The notes beneath the pieces were generated by a model. It had not been told where the DNA came from and did no database searches. It saw nothing but the letters and a program-made list of their open reading frames with translations. From Chara braunii (lineage: Eukaryota > Streptophyta > Charophyceae > Charales > Characeae), in NCBI GenBank assembly GCA_003427395.1, contig BFEA01000542.1:814662-860400 (forward strand): a stretch of 45,739 bases of DNA, written 5' to 3'. This document shows positions 22,856 to 33,151 of this stretch, piece after piece (position 1 is the stretch's first letter; the number at the start of each line of letters is the position of its first letter). The position numbers and the translations under genes were made by a program.

Positions 22856-23184
22856 CTGGCACGGTCGTGCTTTTCTTTTGGAGTTTAATAAAGCGAACAC
22901 ACACAACCTCATGAGTCGGTGAAAGACAAACGGGTCAGTCTGGCGCGGTCCTGTCTTTGTTGAGTTGTATATCGTGGAAACACGGACGCACACATACACT
23001 CTTACACGTATACGTGTCTTGTGTGATGAAAAGAACGTAAGTACTTCGTATTATGTCGAGTTTTGTTTTTCTTCCTATTTTTGTTTTTCTTATTATTTTC
23101 TATGCACATGTATGTTCTCGTGTTCCGTCGCCTTGGATTGCTTTGTTGATCGGCTTCGCCGACTACGGTTCACCTACCACACTG

Positions 23185-23945
23185 GTTTGTTTCGGCGGAG
23201 TGTTCACGGAGTCGTCAGGAGGTTTAACCATAGGGTTCAGCCTCCTGATTAAACCGTGACACTCCGACGAAACAGTTTGTCACAGCCCCTCGGTTTGTTG
23301 TCCTCCACTCCCTCTTTTCCTACAGTTTACGGCGCAGTTCTGTTTTACGGTATGCATATATATCTTCAAGCAGAACTGCCCGGTTAACCCTAGGCATAAA
23401 GGGAGAAGAGGACAATAAGTGAGGGGCGGTGACAAACTCTTTCGTATATATGTATTCACTACGCTGTCTGACTATATATATATATATCTAGGGTTCAGCC
23501 TCCTGATGAGCCTCCTGATGAGTAGATAGGTGAAACTCCGACGAAACAGTTTGTCACAGCCGTCCTCTTCTCCCTCTCTGCCTACGGTTTACCAGCCAGC
23601 TCTGTTCGACTATATATAGTGTTCAGCCTCCTGATGAGTCGGTGAACTCCGATGAAACAGTTTGTCACAGCTCCTCTCGTACATATGTATTATATAAGCT
23701 CTGTTTGACTATATATTTATTTATGTATATATAGTCTGCGAAACTCCGACGAAACAGTTTGTTGCAGCCCCTTGTTTCTTTTCCTCTTCTCCCTCTCTTC
23801 CTACAGTTTATCGGGCAGTTCTGTTTGACGATACATATAGGGTTCAGCCTCCTGATGGGTCGGTTAAACTCCGACGAAACAGTTTGTCAGCCCCTCCCTC
23901 GTTTGTTGTCCCCTTCTCCCTTCCTGACTACGGTTTACAGGAGGT
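23185..23945. repeat. Tandem array with hammerhead-like cores
   Basis: Five plus-strand units start near 23233, 23491, 23621, 23735 and 23840. They share GTTCAGCCTCCTGATGAG, CTCCGACGAAACAG and TTTGTCACAGCCCCTC, then a TCCTACAGTTTAC-type tail and a TATATA linker. Minus-strand pieces at 23185-23219 and 23360-23435 make local palindromes. CTGATGA, a GTCGG/CCGA(C/T) stem and GAAAC are the hammerhead core order, most intact at 23631-23659, where a C-to-T change is tolerated as a G-U pair. An adjacent cleavage site and stem I are not convincing in these copies. Confidence 0.6.
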
Positions 23946-25130
23946 CTATATATGTAGAACAATTATACGAAATGAACATTTTGTCATACTATTTTATTAT
24001 GCCACATATGTGATAATACTCGAATTTTATTTTTGCGATTGTGACCATGAATAATATTGATGGAAATAACCCGAATTAAATGATGTTCTATTATCATGCC
24101 TCATTTGAAAGAATGTGTTTACTAGCTTGTATATTGGAATCTATAAATGATTTATTACGGCATATTTTCTCCTTGACACCATTGTATATCTACACATGTA
24201 TCAGTACTTCAATAATAACAAGTAATCATAATAATTAGTCTTATTGTGCGTTATGGATTTTGTATTTTAATAATATTGCTTTGCTCAGACAAGCGATACT
24301 TGAGAACTTTCGGTATATTATTACGTCGCATAATGTATGTGCATTGAATGCATGCGCTTTATTTGATATATATGTACTGCATGTCACAGATGTATTAAGA
24401 TATTTGTGCGTTATGTACATTTGTGCATTATATGTCGTCATGATTATTGTCTCTTTTTTTCAATCCTCATGATGTTACGTAATATTTTGTTCTATCATCG
24501 TAATTTGAGTATTTGTTTTTAAGATTATGTAAAACAATTACTCGGATTAGGAATGAAACAATACAATACTACGTAACAACGTGAGTCATGCAGAAAACAG
24601 AACATGCAGAAAACAGAACAATGATAATTATAGTAATATAACACGTGCTCATCTACAACGTGTAGACGTGCACATTTATTGAATAATTTAGGAACAGTAT
24701 CATAAATTGCTATGTTGTCTTGCCGGCTACCCGGGCACCGGGCTTGTTCTAGGACTCTTGCACGGTTGCCTAGCAGGGCATGAGCCCCGGCCATTGGTCG
24801 GGGCAGGCCGGGCGAAAAAATCAAGAAAAAACCCGAAACTTTAAGGAGAAATTATGTCTTGTAGATTTGACTGAGGATCATATCAGATTTGATTTCCTTA
24901 AACGAAAAGAAACTGAGTTGAACTTTTGACCCTCATGGGGGCACGAACGACCTCCGTCCGAGTGTCATATCAGATTTCCTCGCCGATTTGAAGCCAAAAA
25001 AAATAAATAGGATCTGGGTAAGCCACCGCCCGCGTGAGAACCAATGTATACCCTTGCCCGTCCCTTGACAGACAAGTCTCAGAATGAGAAAGCTGTAATG
25101 TATTGAGCTCTGGCAGCCATGTTCAGCGAA
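23946..25130. other. AT-rich, no gene recognised
   Basis: 24000-24700 is AT-rich with short frames only and contains a direct CATGCAGAAAACAGAA repeat near 24590. 24718-24815 is a GC-rich patch (CCCGGGCACCGGG...) reminiscent of the element end near 40135, but the similarity is too weak to call. Confidence 0.4.
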
Positions 25131-25290
25131 TTCCCAACGATGACACACGCACACAAATACGCTCACACGCTCAGTTGCTCCGGCACACACATTCACTCGC
25201 ACATCCACACTCACACACGCACAAACATACATACAGGCAGCACACGAACACCACGCACACACACACACACATAGGCACACAAACACCTAA
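25131..25290. repeat. Imperfect (CA)n tract
   Basis: An ACACAC/CATACA-rich stretch of ~150 bp with interruptions. Thr/His or Val/Cys-rich frames here are compositional. Confidence 0.85.
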
Positions 25291-25915
25291 TTGTGTTACA
25301 AAGAGCTATGTGCAGGTTCTGAGATTTTTTTATTTCGTTGTGTTTGTTGTCAGAAGCAGCGAAGCGATTAAAGTGATGCACTCCATCCGAGGCGTTAGGT
25401 GTGGATCGCCGTCGTGCTTGCGCTGCATGGCGGTGTCTGGAGCTCATCTGCGAGGATGAAGGCCAGGGAGAGGGCGGGAGAAGTCGACGAAGATGACGAT
25501 TTTCCCGTTTTACGGCTGCAGACGTGCGAGAAATGGCTGGAGCCTGCCGCGCTCTCACCGATCCTGACTGGGTATATGAGAGGGAGAGGCAAGCGATCAT
25601 GATGTTGTTTGCGGGGTAAGGACGATGGACGGAGGAGCGCAGGGAACCATGCAGGGCTTACCGTCGTATGGCCAGGATCTTTGACTAACGGAACCGGGTG
25701 GCAAAGTTGCTCCTGGAACCAGTTGCGGAATCCGTTGGCTGAATCTTCCTGTTGAGCTTATAAAGGTTTTGAAGGCGATGGAGGAGAGTGAGTTGATATA
25801 GGCGATGGCGAAGGGGGCGGTCTGATGGTGTACTGGTATGATGATAGCACTTGAGGTACATAGAAAATGGACATAGTGGGTGCTATCACATAGTGTGCGC
25901 TCAGCAGGTTTTGTT
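25291..25915. other. No gene supported
   Basis: A minor frame near 25532-25617 ends at a GGG|GTAAGG donor-like site, but there is no homology or partner exon to support an exon call. Confidence 0.35.
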
Positions 25916-26235
25916 TCCTTTGGAGATTAGCGATCCTTATGTGTGTTCGGGCAGCAATCTGGAAGGATTTTCACACAATACATTTTCATTTTGCCTACTC
26001 GTACGGTTTGACAGAGTCTCTCTCTCTCTCTCTCTTTTAATCTCTCTTTGGGCTTTGTGTGTGCGCGGTTTGACAGTCTCTCTATCTCTCTCTCTCTTTT
26101 AATCTCTCTTTGGGCCTTGTGTGTGCGGGCGACAATCTGAAAGGTTTTTCAAACAATACATTTTCATTTGCCCTGTTGAGGCGCGCTGCGCATGCGGTTT
26201 TACAGACTCTCTCTCAATCTCTCTTCGCGTGTGTG
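25916..26235 (+). repeat. ~190-bp direct repeat with (TC)n cores
   Basis: CAATCTG(G/A)AAGG, TTTTCA(C/A)ACAATACATTTTCATTT, CGGTTT(G/T)ACAGA and TCTCTC tracts occur in the same order at 25953-26035 and 26140-26220. A partial copy of the later half lies between them. Confidence 0.8.
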
Positions 26236-26947
26236 CGCGCGTGCGTTTCGTCGTTCGTGCTCCATACCAAAGGACTGCAAAAAAAAGACAATGAAATTTG
26301 GTACATTGCTATGATGACTACATCCCGCATTTAGCGGAGTTTGTAATTACAAAGGCAGAACCCGAACAATATTTTCTGTCTTCAGTGCGTGTTTGCGAGT
26401 ATGAGTGGGGTCCGTGGCTTAGCATGCTTGTTTGGCTCATGGCAAATTGGATACTTGGTGAGTTACAGTTGAATATAAACACGTACGTACGCATGCACGT
26501 ACAGAAACACACATGCAAACTTGTGAGCAATAAAACAAAATCATTTGCTGACATTTCTGTGCTGCCGAACGAGGGCCTTGCCTTGGCATTTGTTTCTGTT
26601 TGTTTTTTGGAGATCCGTCAGCTCTGCGGGTCTTGCTTATTTACTTTCAAACGGCTTCGTCTCGCATCCGATCTGTTCTTCTTCTAGACAGTCAGTGGGA
26701 ATATGTTGCAGGCTGGTATGTTTTTGCGTGTGTGGGTGTGTGGGTGGGTGGATGTGCGTGAAGGATTCAGAACGTCATGTGGTGGAACGGGACCAGCAAC
26801 AACGTCCGACGACCACGACAATGATTGTCTGAAGTGTGAGCAATTGTCGGCAATAGAGTTATAAAGTCTCATGGATTTCGGGTCTGCGCATCCAGGTGGA
26901 AGGGGGTATGTTGTTGTGCTGAAAATCTACAACACCGCCGACAGAAA

Positions 26948-27080
26948 CACACATAGCACGTAACCACTAAAGAATCGAAAGTGCAATCCAGCTGATCCTC
27001 CATTGAATGCAATTGTGATTATCACACATAGCACGTAACCACTACAGAATTGAAATTGCAATCCGGATGATCCTCCGTTC
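26948..27080 (+). repeat. 75-bp tandem duplication
   Basis: CACACATAGCACGTAACCAC begins at 26948 and again at 27023, with TGCAATCC and TGATCCTCC in step. The 17-mer ATGCAATTGTGATTATC between the copies also occurs at ~30000 and ~30154. Confidence 0.9.
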
Positions 27081-27126
27081 ATTTTATTGAACAAGCGGAC
27101 GCACAGCAACAATCGCTGATACCCTG

Positions 27127-27570
27127 TGGCTCTCTCTCTCTCTCTCTCTCTGTGGTCGGCGGTCACATCCCCCTACCCTGTCTCTCTCTCTCTCTCTCCC
27201 CTCTCTCTCTCTGTCTGCTCCTTCTCTCTCTCTGTGGTCGGCGGTCACATCCCCCTACCCTGTCTCTCTCTCTCTCCCCCTCTCTCTCTCTGTCTGCTCC
27301 GTCTCTCTCTCTCTCTGTGGTCGGCGGTCACATCCCTCTACCCTGTCTCTCTCTCTCTCTCTCTGTCTGCTCCGTCTCTCTCTCTCTTTCTCTCTGTCTC
27401 TGTACCTGGCCAGTCGCATCTGCCGCTCTCTCTCTCTCTTTTTGTACCTGGGCAGTCACATCCGGCCGCGGTGCAGCCGTCTCTCTCTCTCTTTTTCTCT
27501 CTCTCTCTCTCTGTGTGTGTGTGTGCGGTCACATCCCCCTACCTCTCCTTGGTCGAATCATGAACATCTC
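27127..27570 (+). repeat. (TC)n array with GGTCACATCCCCCTACC units
   Basis: Three ~85-bp units near 27150, 27231 and 27318 share GTGGTCGGCGGTCACATCCC, CTACCCTG and TC tracts. Two diverged copies (GTACCTGG-CAGTC) follow, then GCGGTCACATCCCCCTACC again near 27525. The Ser/Leu-rich frames are artefacts. Confidence 0.9.
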
Positions 27571-27604
27571 TCTCGCTCTCTCCTTGGTGGAATCATGAAC
27601 GTTT

Positions 27605-28098
27605 CACACACATTCCATCGATAGGATGAGCAAAATGAGAATGAATCTTCTGCTGAAACGGGGAAATATACACCGCCACTTTTTGATTTGCTCGTTCTAT
27701 CTATCCAAGTAGCGTGCTCTCTCTCTCTCACTCTCACACACACACACACACGCACACACACTCCATTGATAGGATGAGCAAAAACGGAAGGAATCTTCCG
27801 CTGAAACGTGGAAATATACACTGCCACTTTTCGATTTGCTGATTCGATCGATCCAAGCAGCGCGTGGCGAGGCGCGGGTTGGAGACTTAAATGTTGGCCA
27901 AGGTTGGAGACTTGTCGTCTCTCTCTCTGTCTCTCACACACACACAACACACACACACACATACACATTCCATCCATAGGATGAGCAAAAACGAAATGAA
28001 TCTTCCGGTGAAACGTGGAAATATACACAGCCACTTTTTGATTTGCTCATTCTATGGGTTGGAGACTTAGCTGTTGGCCGAGGTTGGAGACTTATCGG

Positions 28099-28146
<48 letters not shown>

Positions 28147-28413
28147 TACACACACACACACAGGCATTCCATTGATAGGATGGGCAAAAACGGAATGAAT
28201 CTTCCACTGAAACGTGGAAATATACACCGCCACTTTTTGAGCAAAATCCGAATGAATCGTGTGTGTGTTTGTGTGTGTGTGTGAGAGAGAGAGAGAGACG
28301 ATAACTCTCACACACACATTCCATCGATACGATGAGCAAAAACGGAATGAATCTTCCGCTGAAACGTGGAATATACACTCCCACTTTTTGAGCAAAATCG
28401 CAATGAATCGTTC

Positions 28414-28457
<44 letters not shown>

Positions 28458-28591
28458 CCATACTCTCGCACACACACATTGCACATAGGATGAGCAAAAA
28501 CGGAATGAATCTTCCGCTGAAACGTGGAAATATACACCGCCACTTTTTGAGCAAAATCGGAATGAATCGTTCGTGTGTGTGTGTGTGTGAC

Positions 28592-28623
<32 letters not shown>

Positions 28624-28626
28624 ACT

Positions 28627-28683
<57 letters not shown>

Positions 28684-28798
28684 GATAACTCACACACACA
28701 TTCCATTGATAGCATGAGCAAAAACGGGATGAATCTTCTGCTGAAACGTGGAAATATACACTGCCACTTTTTGAGCAAAATCGGAATGAATGGTTCGT

Positions 28799-28838
<40 letters not shown>

Positions 28839-28976
28839 TTCCAGATACCGGCCCACATGCCCGCCAGGCCACCGCCGCTGCCCATATCGGCAGCGCACGC
28901 ACTAGCCTGCACACTTCGCCGTGCCCCCGCCTGCCATGTTTCACTTCCGGGGGATGAATCTTGTGTGTGTGTGTGC

Positions 28977-29014
<38 letters not shown>

Positions 29015-29249
29015 TCAAATCGATGTGTGTGTGTGTGAGAGAGAGAGAGAGAATCTTCAAACCGATGAATCTTGCGCTAGAAAATGGAGATATACACTAC
29101 CTGGTTGAATATGGCCGACACCAGCAATCACGGCGCGGCGAATATGGCCAACGAATCAATCCAAGTACTCTCTCTCTCTCTCTCTCATGGATCCAAGTAC
29201 TCTCTCTCTCTCTCTCATGGATCCAAGTACTCTCTCTCTCTCTCTCCCT

Positions 29250-29283
<34 letters not shown>

Positions 29284-29376
29284 TTCCATCCATAGGATGA
29301 GCAGAAATGGAATGAATCTTCCGCTGAATCGTGGAAATATACACTGCCACGTTTTTAGCAAAATCGGAATGAATCG

Positions 29377-29430
<54 letters not shown>
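27605..29430 (+). repeat. Satellite: ~100-bp core in (CA)n/(GT)n arms
   Basis: Eight cores start at about 27611, 27761, 27965, 28165, 28317, 28477, 28699 and 29282, with partial ones near 28953 and 29061. Each reads CATTCCATTGATAGGATGAG, GCAAAAACGGAATGAATCTT, CCGCTGAAACGTGG, AAATATACACCGCCAC. From copy 4 on, the full cores continue TTTTTGAGCAAAATCGGAAT. The left flank is (CT)n(CA)n and the right flank (GT)n(GA)n, so units from copy 4 on can fold back. A linker GACGATAACTCTC recurs between units. Spacing is 149-222 bp among the first seven. No protein is encoded. Confidence 0.92.
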
Positions 29431-29439
<9 letters not shown>

Positions 29440-29862
29440 CGATAACTCTCCCACACCCCGCTTCTCTTGCATGCGCGTCCCTCCCACGTCCCGCACACAG
29501 CTGCCTTCCCCGCCCGCTTACCTGCTAGCACGCCGGTCTGCCCCCGACCGCCGTCGACACTTCGGACTTCTCCGCCCTTCGGGCGCGCACGCAGCCCGCT
29601 TCCACTTTTGCACGCGCAGAATCCCCTACGCGCCTGCCACCCGCCCGCCACGCACAACGGCCTGCTAGCGTCCCCGCGGGCCTCTCCTCCGCTGCGATTG
29701 CAACCCCAACCCCACGATGATTGCGACCGTCCACCTCGCCTCCTCGCGACCGCGGTACCACAGGCATGTCCCCGCGCGCACACCTCACTGTTTCCCCGCC
29801 CCGCCTGCTATCCTCCCTCTGGGCCTCCGCTCCGCTGCGGCCTCGACCCCACGACGGTCGCG
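29431..29862. other. GC-rich, C-rich stretch; no gene
   Basis: All reading frames are open by composition, giving Pro/Arg/Ala-rich frames on both strands. There is no conserved domain or codon-position signal. Confidence 0.5.
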
Positions 29863-30170
29863 CCGCCCAATTCAGACCTCCTCCCGGCCACGGTACCACT
29901 GCTTTGTCCCCGCCTCCCACCGCGCCTCTCCACATCGATTTTTGCTGGGCCCGGCGGGACGTGTCACGCTGGGCCCTTTGCTTGCTTTAGGAGTATAGAG
30001 ATGCAATTGTGATTATCCGCCCAATTCAGACCTCCTCCCGGCCACGGTACCACTGCTTTGTCCCCGCCTCCCACCGTGCCTCTCCACACCGATTTTCTCT
30101 GGGCCTGGCGGGACGTGTCACGCTGGGCCCTTTGCTTGCTTTAGGAGTATAGAGATGCAATTGTGATTAT
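29863..30170 (+). repeat. Perfectly abutting 154-bp tandem duplication
   Basis: 29863-30016 and 30017-30170 both run from CCGCCCAATTCAGACCTCC to GCAATTGTGATTAT with only a few substitutions. No bases separate them. Confidence 0.93.
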
Positions 30171-30436
30171 CATTATAATCAAACGGACAGTGAAAGGACC
30201 TCCCCCCAGAGGATGGTGGTTGTGCCCTCCCATTGTGTTGTTCAATTACAGTCTGGTGTGCATGGAGTACGTTTAGTAGTCACACGGAATAGCCTCTTGT
30301 CCGAACGCTGGTCACTGTCAGCCTCTGCCGCGAAAACTGTCACCCCTTGTCCTGTACGCATCCCGCTCATCCTTAATTGCTTTCGCATCTTTAATTACTT
30401 GCCCGTCATGCCGTCATGGCCTTGATTTTTTGATGG

Positions 30437-31147
30437 TTAAATAGGTCCGAGCGTCATCCTTGTTTCGTGCTGACATGTCAGCAAGAAGCCATGTGTTGTC
30501 AATGTCTCCAGGAATCTGTTATAGAAAGTTTCTCTACTACGTGGACTCTCCCCGATGCGATCATCCACCATATCCCCTCCTAGCATGTCCCACATACCGA
30601 ATTGGGCATACAACCACTGCAACTGCAGATGGATGTCCTTCTTCCTTGCCAGATGAACGACAGGCGGCGCCTCCTGTGGAGGGAAATAGACTACCATATG
30701 AACTGTGTGCTTTTCCATGCGCATATTGGCAACGCGCTGTGTACTGAAAGGTGTTATCACCACCAGGGCGATCTGCTGCAGATCAAATCCTGGAGCAGCT
30801 ATAAACAACCTTGCTTCCCTGTCGTCGTCTGCCCATAGACACTGGAGAAGAGCATGAAACCTGCTCGATGCCGCTCTGTCATGACCCAGTTGAGATTCCG
30901 CTACTATGTGGTTCACATGCCTTGTGCTGTCAGGGTTATGAAAGGATAGCCCATGTGTTGTTTTGTCTTCATACGTATGATGGTGGTCAGTACTGCACTG
31001 ATGTATAATGCCGTGACATGACATGTGATGTCCAATATAAAGACGGGCTGGAACGGCAATGTCTCTACTAATTGCGATCGGCATGCCCGTCTTCCTAGTA
31101 GCACTGAGGGGCCTCCGTATGCCTGTGGCGTGTGTAGGCTGTGTCAT
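30437..31147 (-). CDS. Hypothetical 236-aa ORF, function unknown
   Basis: The longest uninterrupted ORF without low-complexity sequence in this half of the window. The frame is open from a TTG at 31159; the first ATG is at 31145-31147. The protein is His/Met-rich in its N-terminal third. It then has a mixed globular part containing LIFIAAPGFD-like hydrophobic strands, HMVVYFPPQEAPPVVH and DIHLQLQWLYAQFGMWD, ending near LETLTTHGFLL. I recognise no domain, signal peptide or membrane segment. It could be an exon, a transposon-encoded protein or a chance ORF. Confidence 0.3.
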   Translation of the reverse strand: MTQPTHATGIRRPLSATRKTGMPIAISRDIAVPARLYIGHHMSCHGIIHQCSTDHHHTYEDKTTHGLSFHNPDSTRHVNHIVAESQLGHDRAASSRFHALLQCLWADDDREARLFIAAPGFDLQQIALVVITPFSTQRVANMRMEKHTVHMVVYFPPQEAPPVVHLARKKDIHLQLQWLYAQFGMWDMLGGDMVDDRIGESPRSRETFYNRFLETLTTHGFLLTCQHETRMTLGPI

Positions 31148-31927
31148 CTGGTGTTGCAACCCATACTGCGAGAACTAGATGTGGAGGGAGATTCCAGTCC
31201 TACACTCGAACCGGTCCTCTTCGGTTTGTAGGCGTGCCCATTTACAAAAGGCAACAGCTGCTGCTCAACTCCAATTCTTTCTTCGACCCAAATGCTGGCC
31301 GGCGCCCTCTGCCATCCTAGAGTCAGGCTGCACCAGCGGTGAGTGTTTAGAAACCTGTGCATTCGTCATGTCTAGGTTCAGTCCTTTGCCCCTGCACATT
31401 CTTCCCGCACCGCTTCTCAGGCTCCCTCCCCTGTCGCTCACTTTCTGTAGAGCCCCGCCTCGTACCCCTTACCTTCCTCCCTCTCATTTTGTACTAGTTA
31501 ATGTATGCGCCTGAGCATCGTTAAGAGAACAGAAAATTTGAGCTGAGGATCTGAAGTACAATGAACAGGAGTACACCTCTTCCTCTATATATAACGTCTC
31601 TGGGTGCCGAGGAACACGGGGATGTCCCCAGCACGTGCGCTCAAGCACAGCACTCGGTAAGAGGTGAGCTGCAAAATGGATGTACCCCAATTAAAGCCGA
31701 AGTGGATGATGGGCTTTCTTGTTCTCCGCGTCACGTGTGCTGTAGTAATGTTGGAATTTCTCAACTCAAGTGTGCTTCGTTGTCTGCAATAGGACTACTG
31801 AAGTGTGCTTCGGTTTTGGTTGGAATAGGACTAAAGTCTAAAGCTGCTTTGGTTTTGGTTGTACACATTTGGGTGGATTAGTGTTGTTGTGGTGAAAATC
31901 CAAACCACAGACGGATAGGGGTCCGGT
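31148..31927. other. No gene supported
   Basis: Short overlapping frames only. 31768-31860 has two loose copies of a GTGCTTCG...GGTTTTGGTTG motif. Confidence 0.4.
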
Positions 31928-31980
31928 CACTGTTTCGTCAGACTTTCGATGACTCGTCAGAAGGTTGAACACCGACAGTG
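31928..31980 (-). ncRNA. Candidate type III hammerhead ribozyme
   Basis: Read on the minus strand (53 nt): CACTG, cleavage-type GTC overlapping its end, GGTGTTCAACCTT, core CTGACGA, stem II GTCA...TGAC with a 9-nt loop, GAAA, then CAGTG. Stem III (CACTG/CAGTG) is a perfect 5 bp, and the terminal A of GAAA can pair with the U of GUC as in known hammerheads. The order is that of type III ribozymes such as those of retrozymes. Stem I is weak: GGT/ACC with two unpaired bases next to the core. It is a related but diverged version of the motif repeated at 22.8-23.9 kb. Confidence 0.55.
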
Positions 31981-32505
31981 TTTGTGTTTGTGTGTGTGTG
32001 TGTGTGACGCGTGTGCGGCTGCAAGATGTACACACGCATCGCACGCAACTAGAACAACACAACTATGACCTGACCAGCACAGCCAGTACAACAACCAGAA
32101 GAGGAATATCAACAAGTGTGACTTGAAAAGGAATCGTAAGATGAACAAGATCAACAGCAAGCACAGCAAAATCAACAGCAACAACAACATCACTAAGAGC
32201 AGAGCGCCCACGAACAGCAACCAGATCTCGAAGATCATCTACAACTGCATCTGCATTTACAATAACAGCAACAGCTACAGTATTCCCTTCAAACGCCCCC
32301 TACAGTTCTTGTGGTGCTGTTAAAAGCAGGCAGCACTACCGGTAGCACCTGGGGAGGGGCCCCATGTACTGGAGGTGGTCAGCATCACCTGCCAGAGAAC
32401 GGCTCCAGCGTCCCATGTACGTAATGCATCAACGATATCAGGAAAGGTGACTGAGGGACGCCCACACGTAGAGGTAGAAATGCGACTGAGGGGCTTGTCA
32501 TTCCA
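31981..32505. other. (GT)n then A/C-rich sequence, no gene
   Basis: A GT tract at 31981-32006 is followed by AACA/AGCA-rich sequence to ~32290 that gives Asn/Ser/Lys frames by composition. Confidence 0.5.
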
Positions 32506-32640
32506 CTCTTGAAACGATGAAAGGTTTCAAGAGCTGTCAGACATTTTCTAGAATTCAAGAGTTTTTGCATAAAACTCTTGAAAGCGTTACTCTTGTGTTG
32601 GCCACACAGCACTCTTGAAAGCGTTACTCTTCTGTGGACG
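32506..32640. repeat. Cluster of CTCTTGAAA hairpins and repeats
   Basis: 32506-32533 is a hairpin CTCTTGAAAC/GTTTCAAGAG. 32554-32582 is a second one, TTCAAGAGTTTT/AAAACTCTTGAA. ACTCTTGAAAGCGTTACTCT then appears twice as a direct repeat, near 32573 and 32611. The motif thus occurs at least five times in both orientations within 135 bp. Confidence 0.88.
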
Positions 32641-33061
32641 GGATGCATAAAAGACATGTAGGCTTTTTTGTTTGCGGAGACCTGTGACTGACAGCGCTTG
32701 AAAGTTGATGGTCTTTCGGCCGAGCAAGCTTCAAAGCTTGGGGTTTGGAGGCTCTGGGGAATTGGGCATTTCAAGAGGAACTCTGGAAAGTAGAAAGTTA
32801 GAAACCTGTGTTGGACATGTCTTGAAATAATTTTGGGGTGAACACTTTGAAGAGGCTGTGGGATAGAGGACAGCAGGGGATATGGGATTCACTTCGGGCG
32901 GGTCGCAGAAGCAGATTGGGATTACGGTTCCGTGGTTGTCGCTTGTGCCCGTGATGTCGGCCTAACTTAGCGCTTGGGGGATTGAGTAAAGCTGAGTGTT
33001 GTGGAGTGCAAAGATCCTATGGTGGGCTTGTCCGCAGCTTCCTTGTCCGCCTCCCCGAGAC

Positions 33062-33151
33062 TGTGGGAGGAGTGGAGGATGGGACACCAGCCAGGTAACT
33101 CGGTGACAAACCCATTACGTGGCTGGTTTCCTCCCCTCCACTCCTCCCACA
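33062..33151. other. 90-nt near-perfect foldback (pre-miRNA-like)
   Basis: The arms TGTGGGAGGAGTGGAGG and CCTCCACTCCTCCCACA are perfectly complementary (17 bp). After a small internal mismatch, CACCAGCCA pairs with TGGCTGG. The total arm is ~31 nt with a ~28-nt terminal loop. The size resembles a plant microRNA precursor or a snapback repeat. Nothing in the sequence proves transcription. Confidence 0.6.

Noticed and set aside
22069-22904. Long Ser/Leu-rich ORFs of up to 257 codons
   Set aside because: They are produced by (GA)n and the minisatellite in all frames; no conserved domain.
27934-28912. ORFs of 231 and 262 codons with SLSLSL and HTHTHT runs
   Set aside because: They translate the (CT)n/(CA)n arms and the satellite core; periodicity is nucleotide-level.
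27605-29430. Regularly repeated array resembling CRISPR
   Set aside because: The repeats are ~100 bp with microsatellite spacers, spacing varies from 149 bp upward, there are no cas genes and the context is eukaryotic.
29467-30012. 181-codon Pro/Arg-rich ORF and overlapping frames
   Set aside because: GC-rich composition opens all frames on both strands, and the 3' part lies in a tandem duplication.
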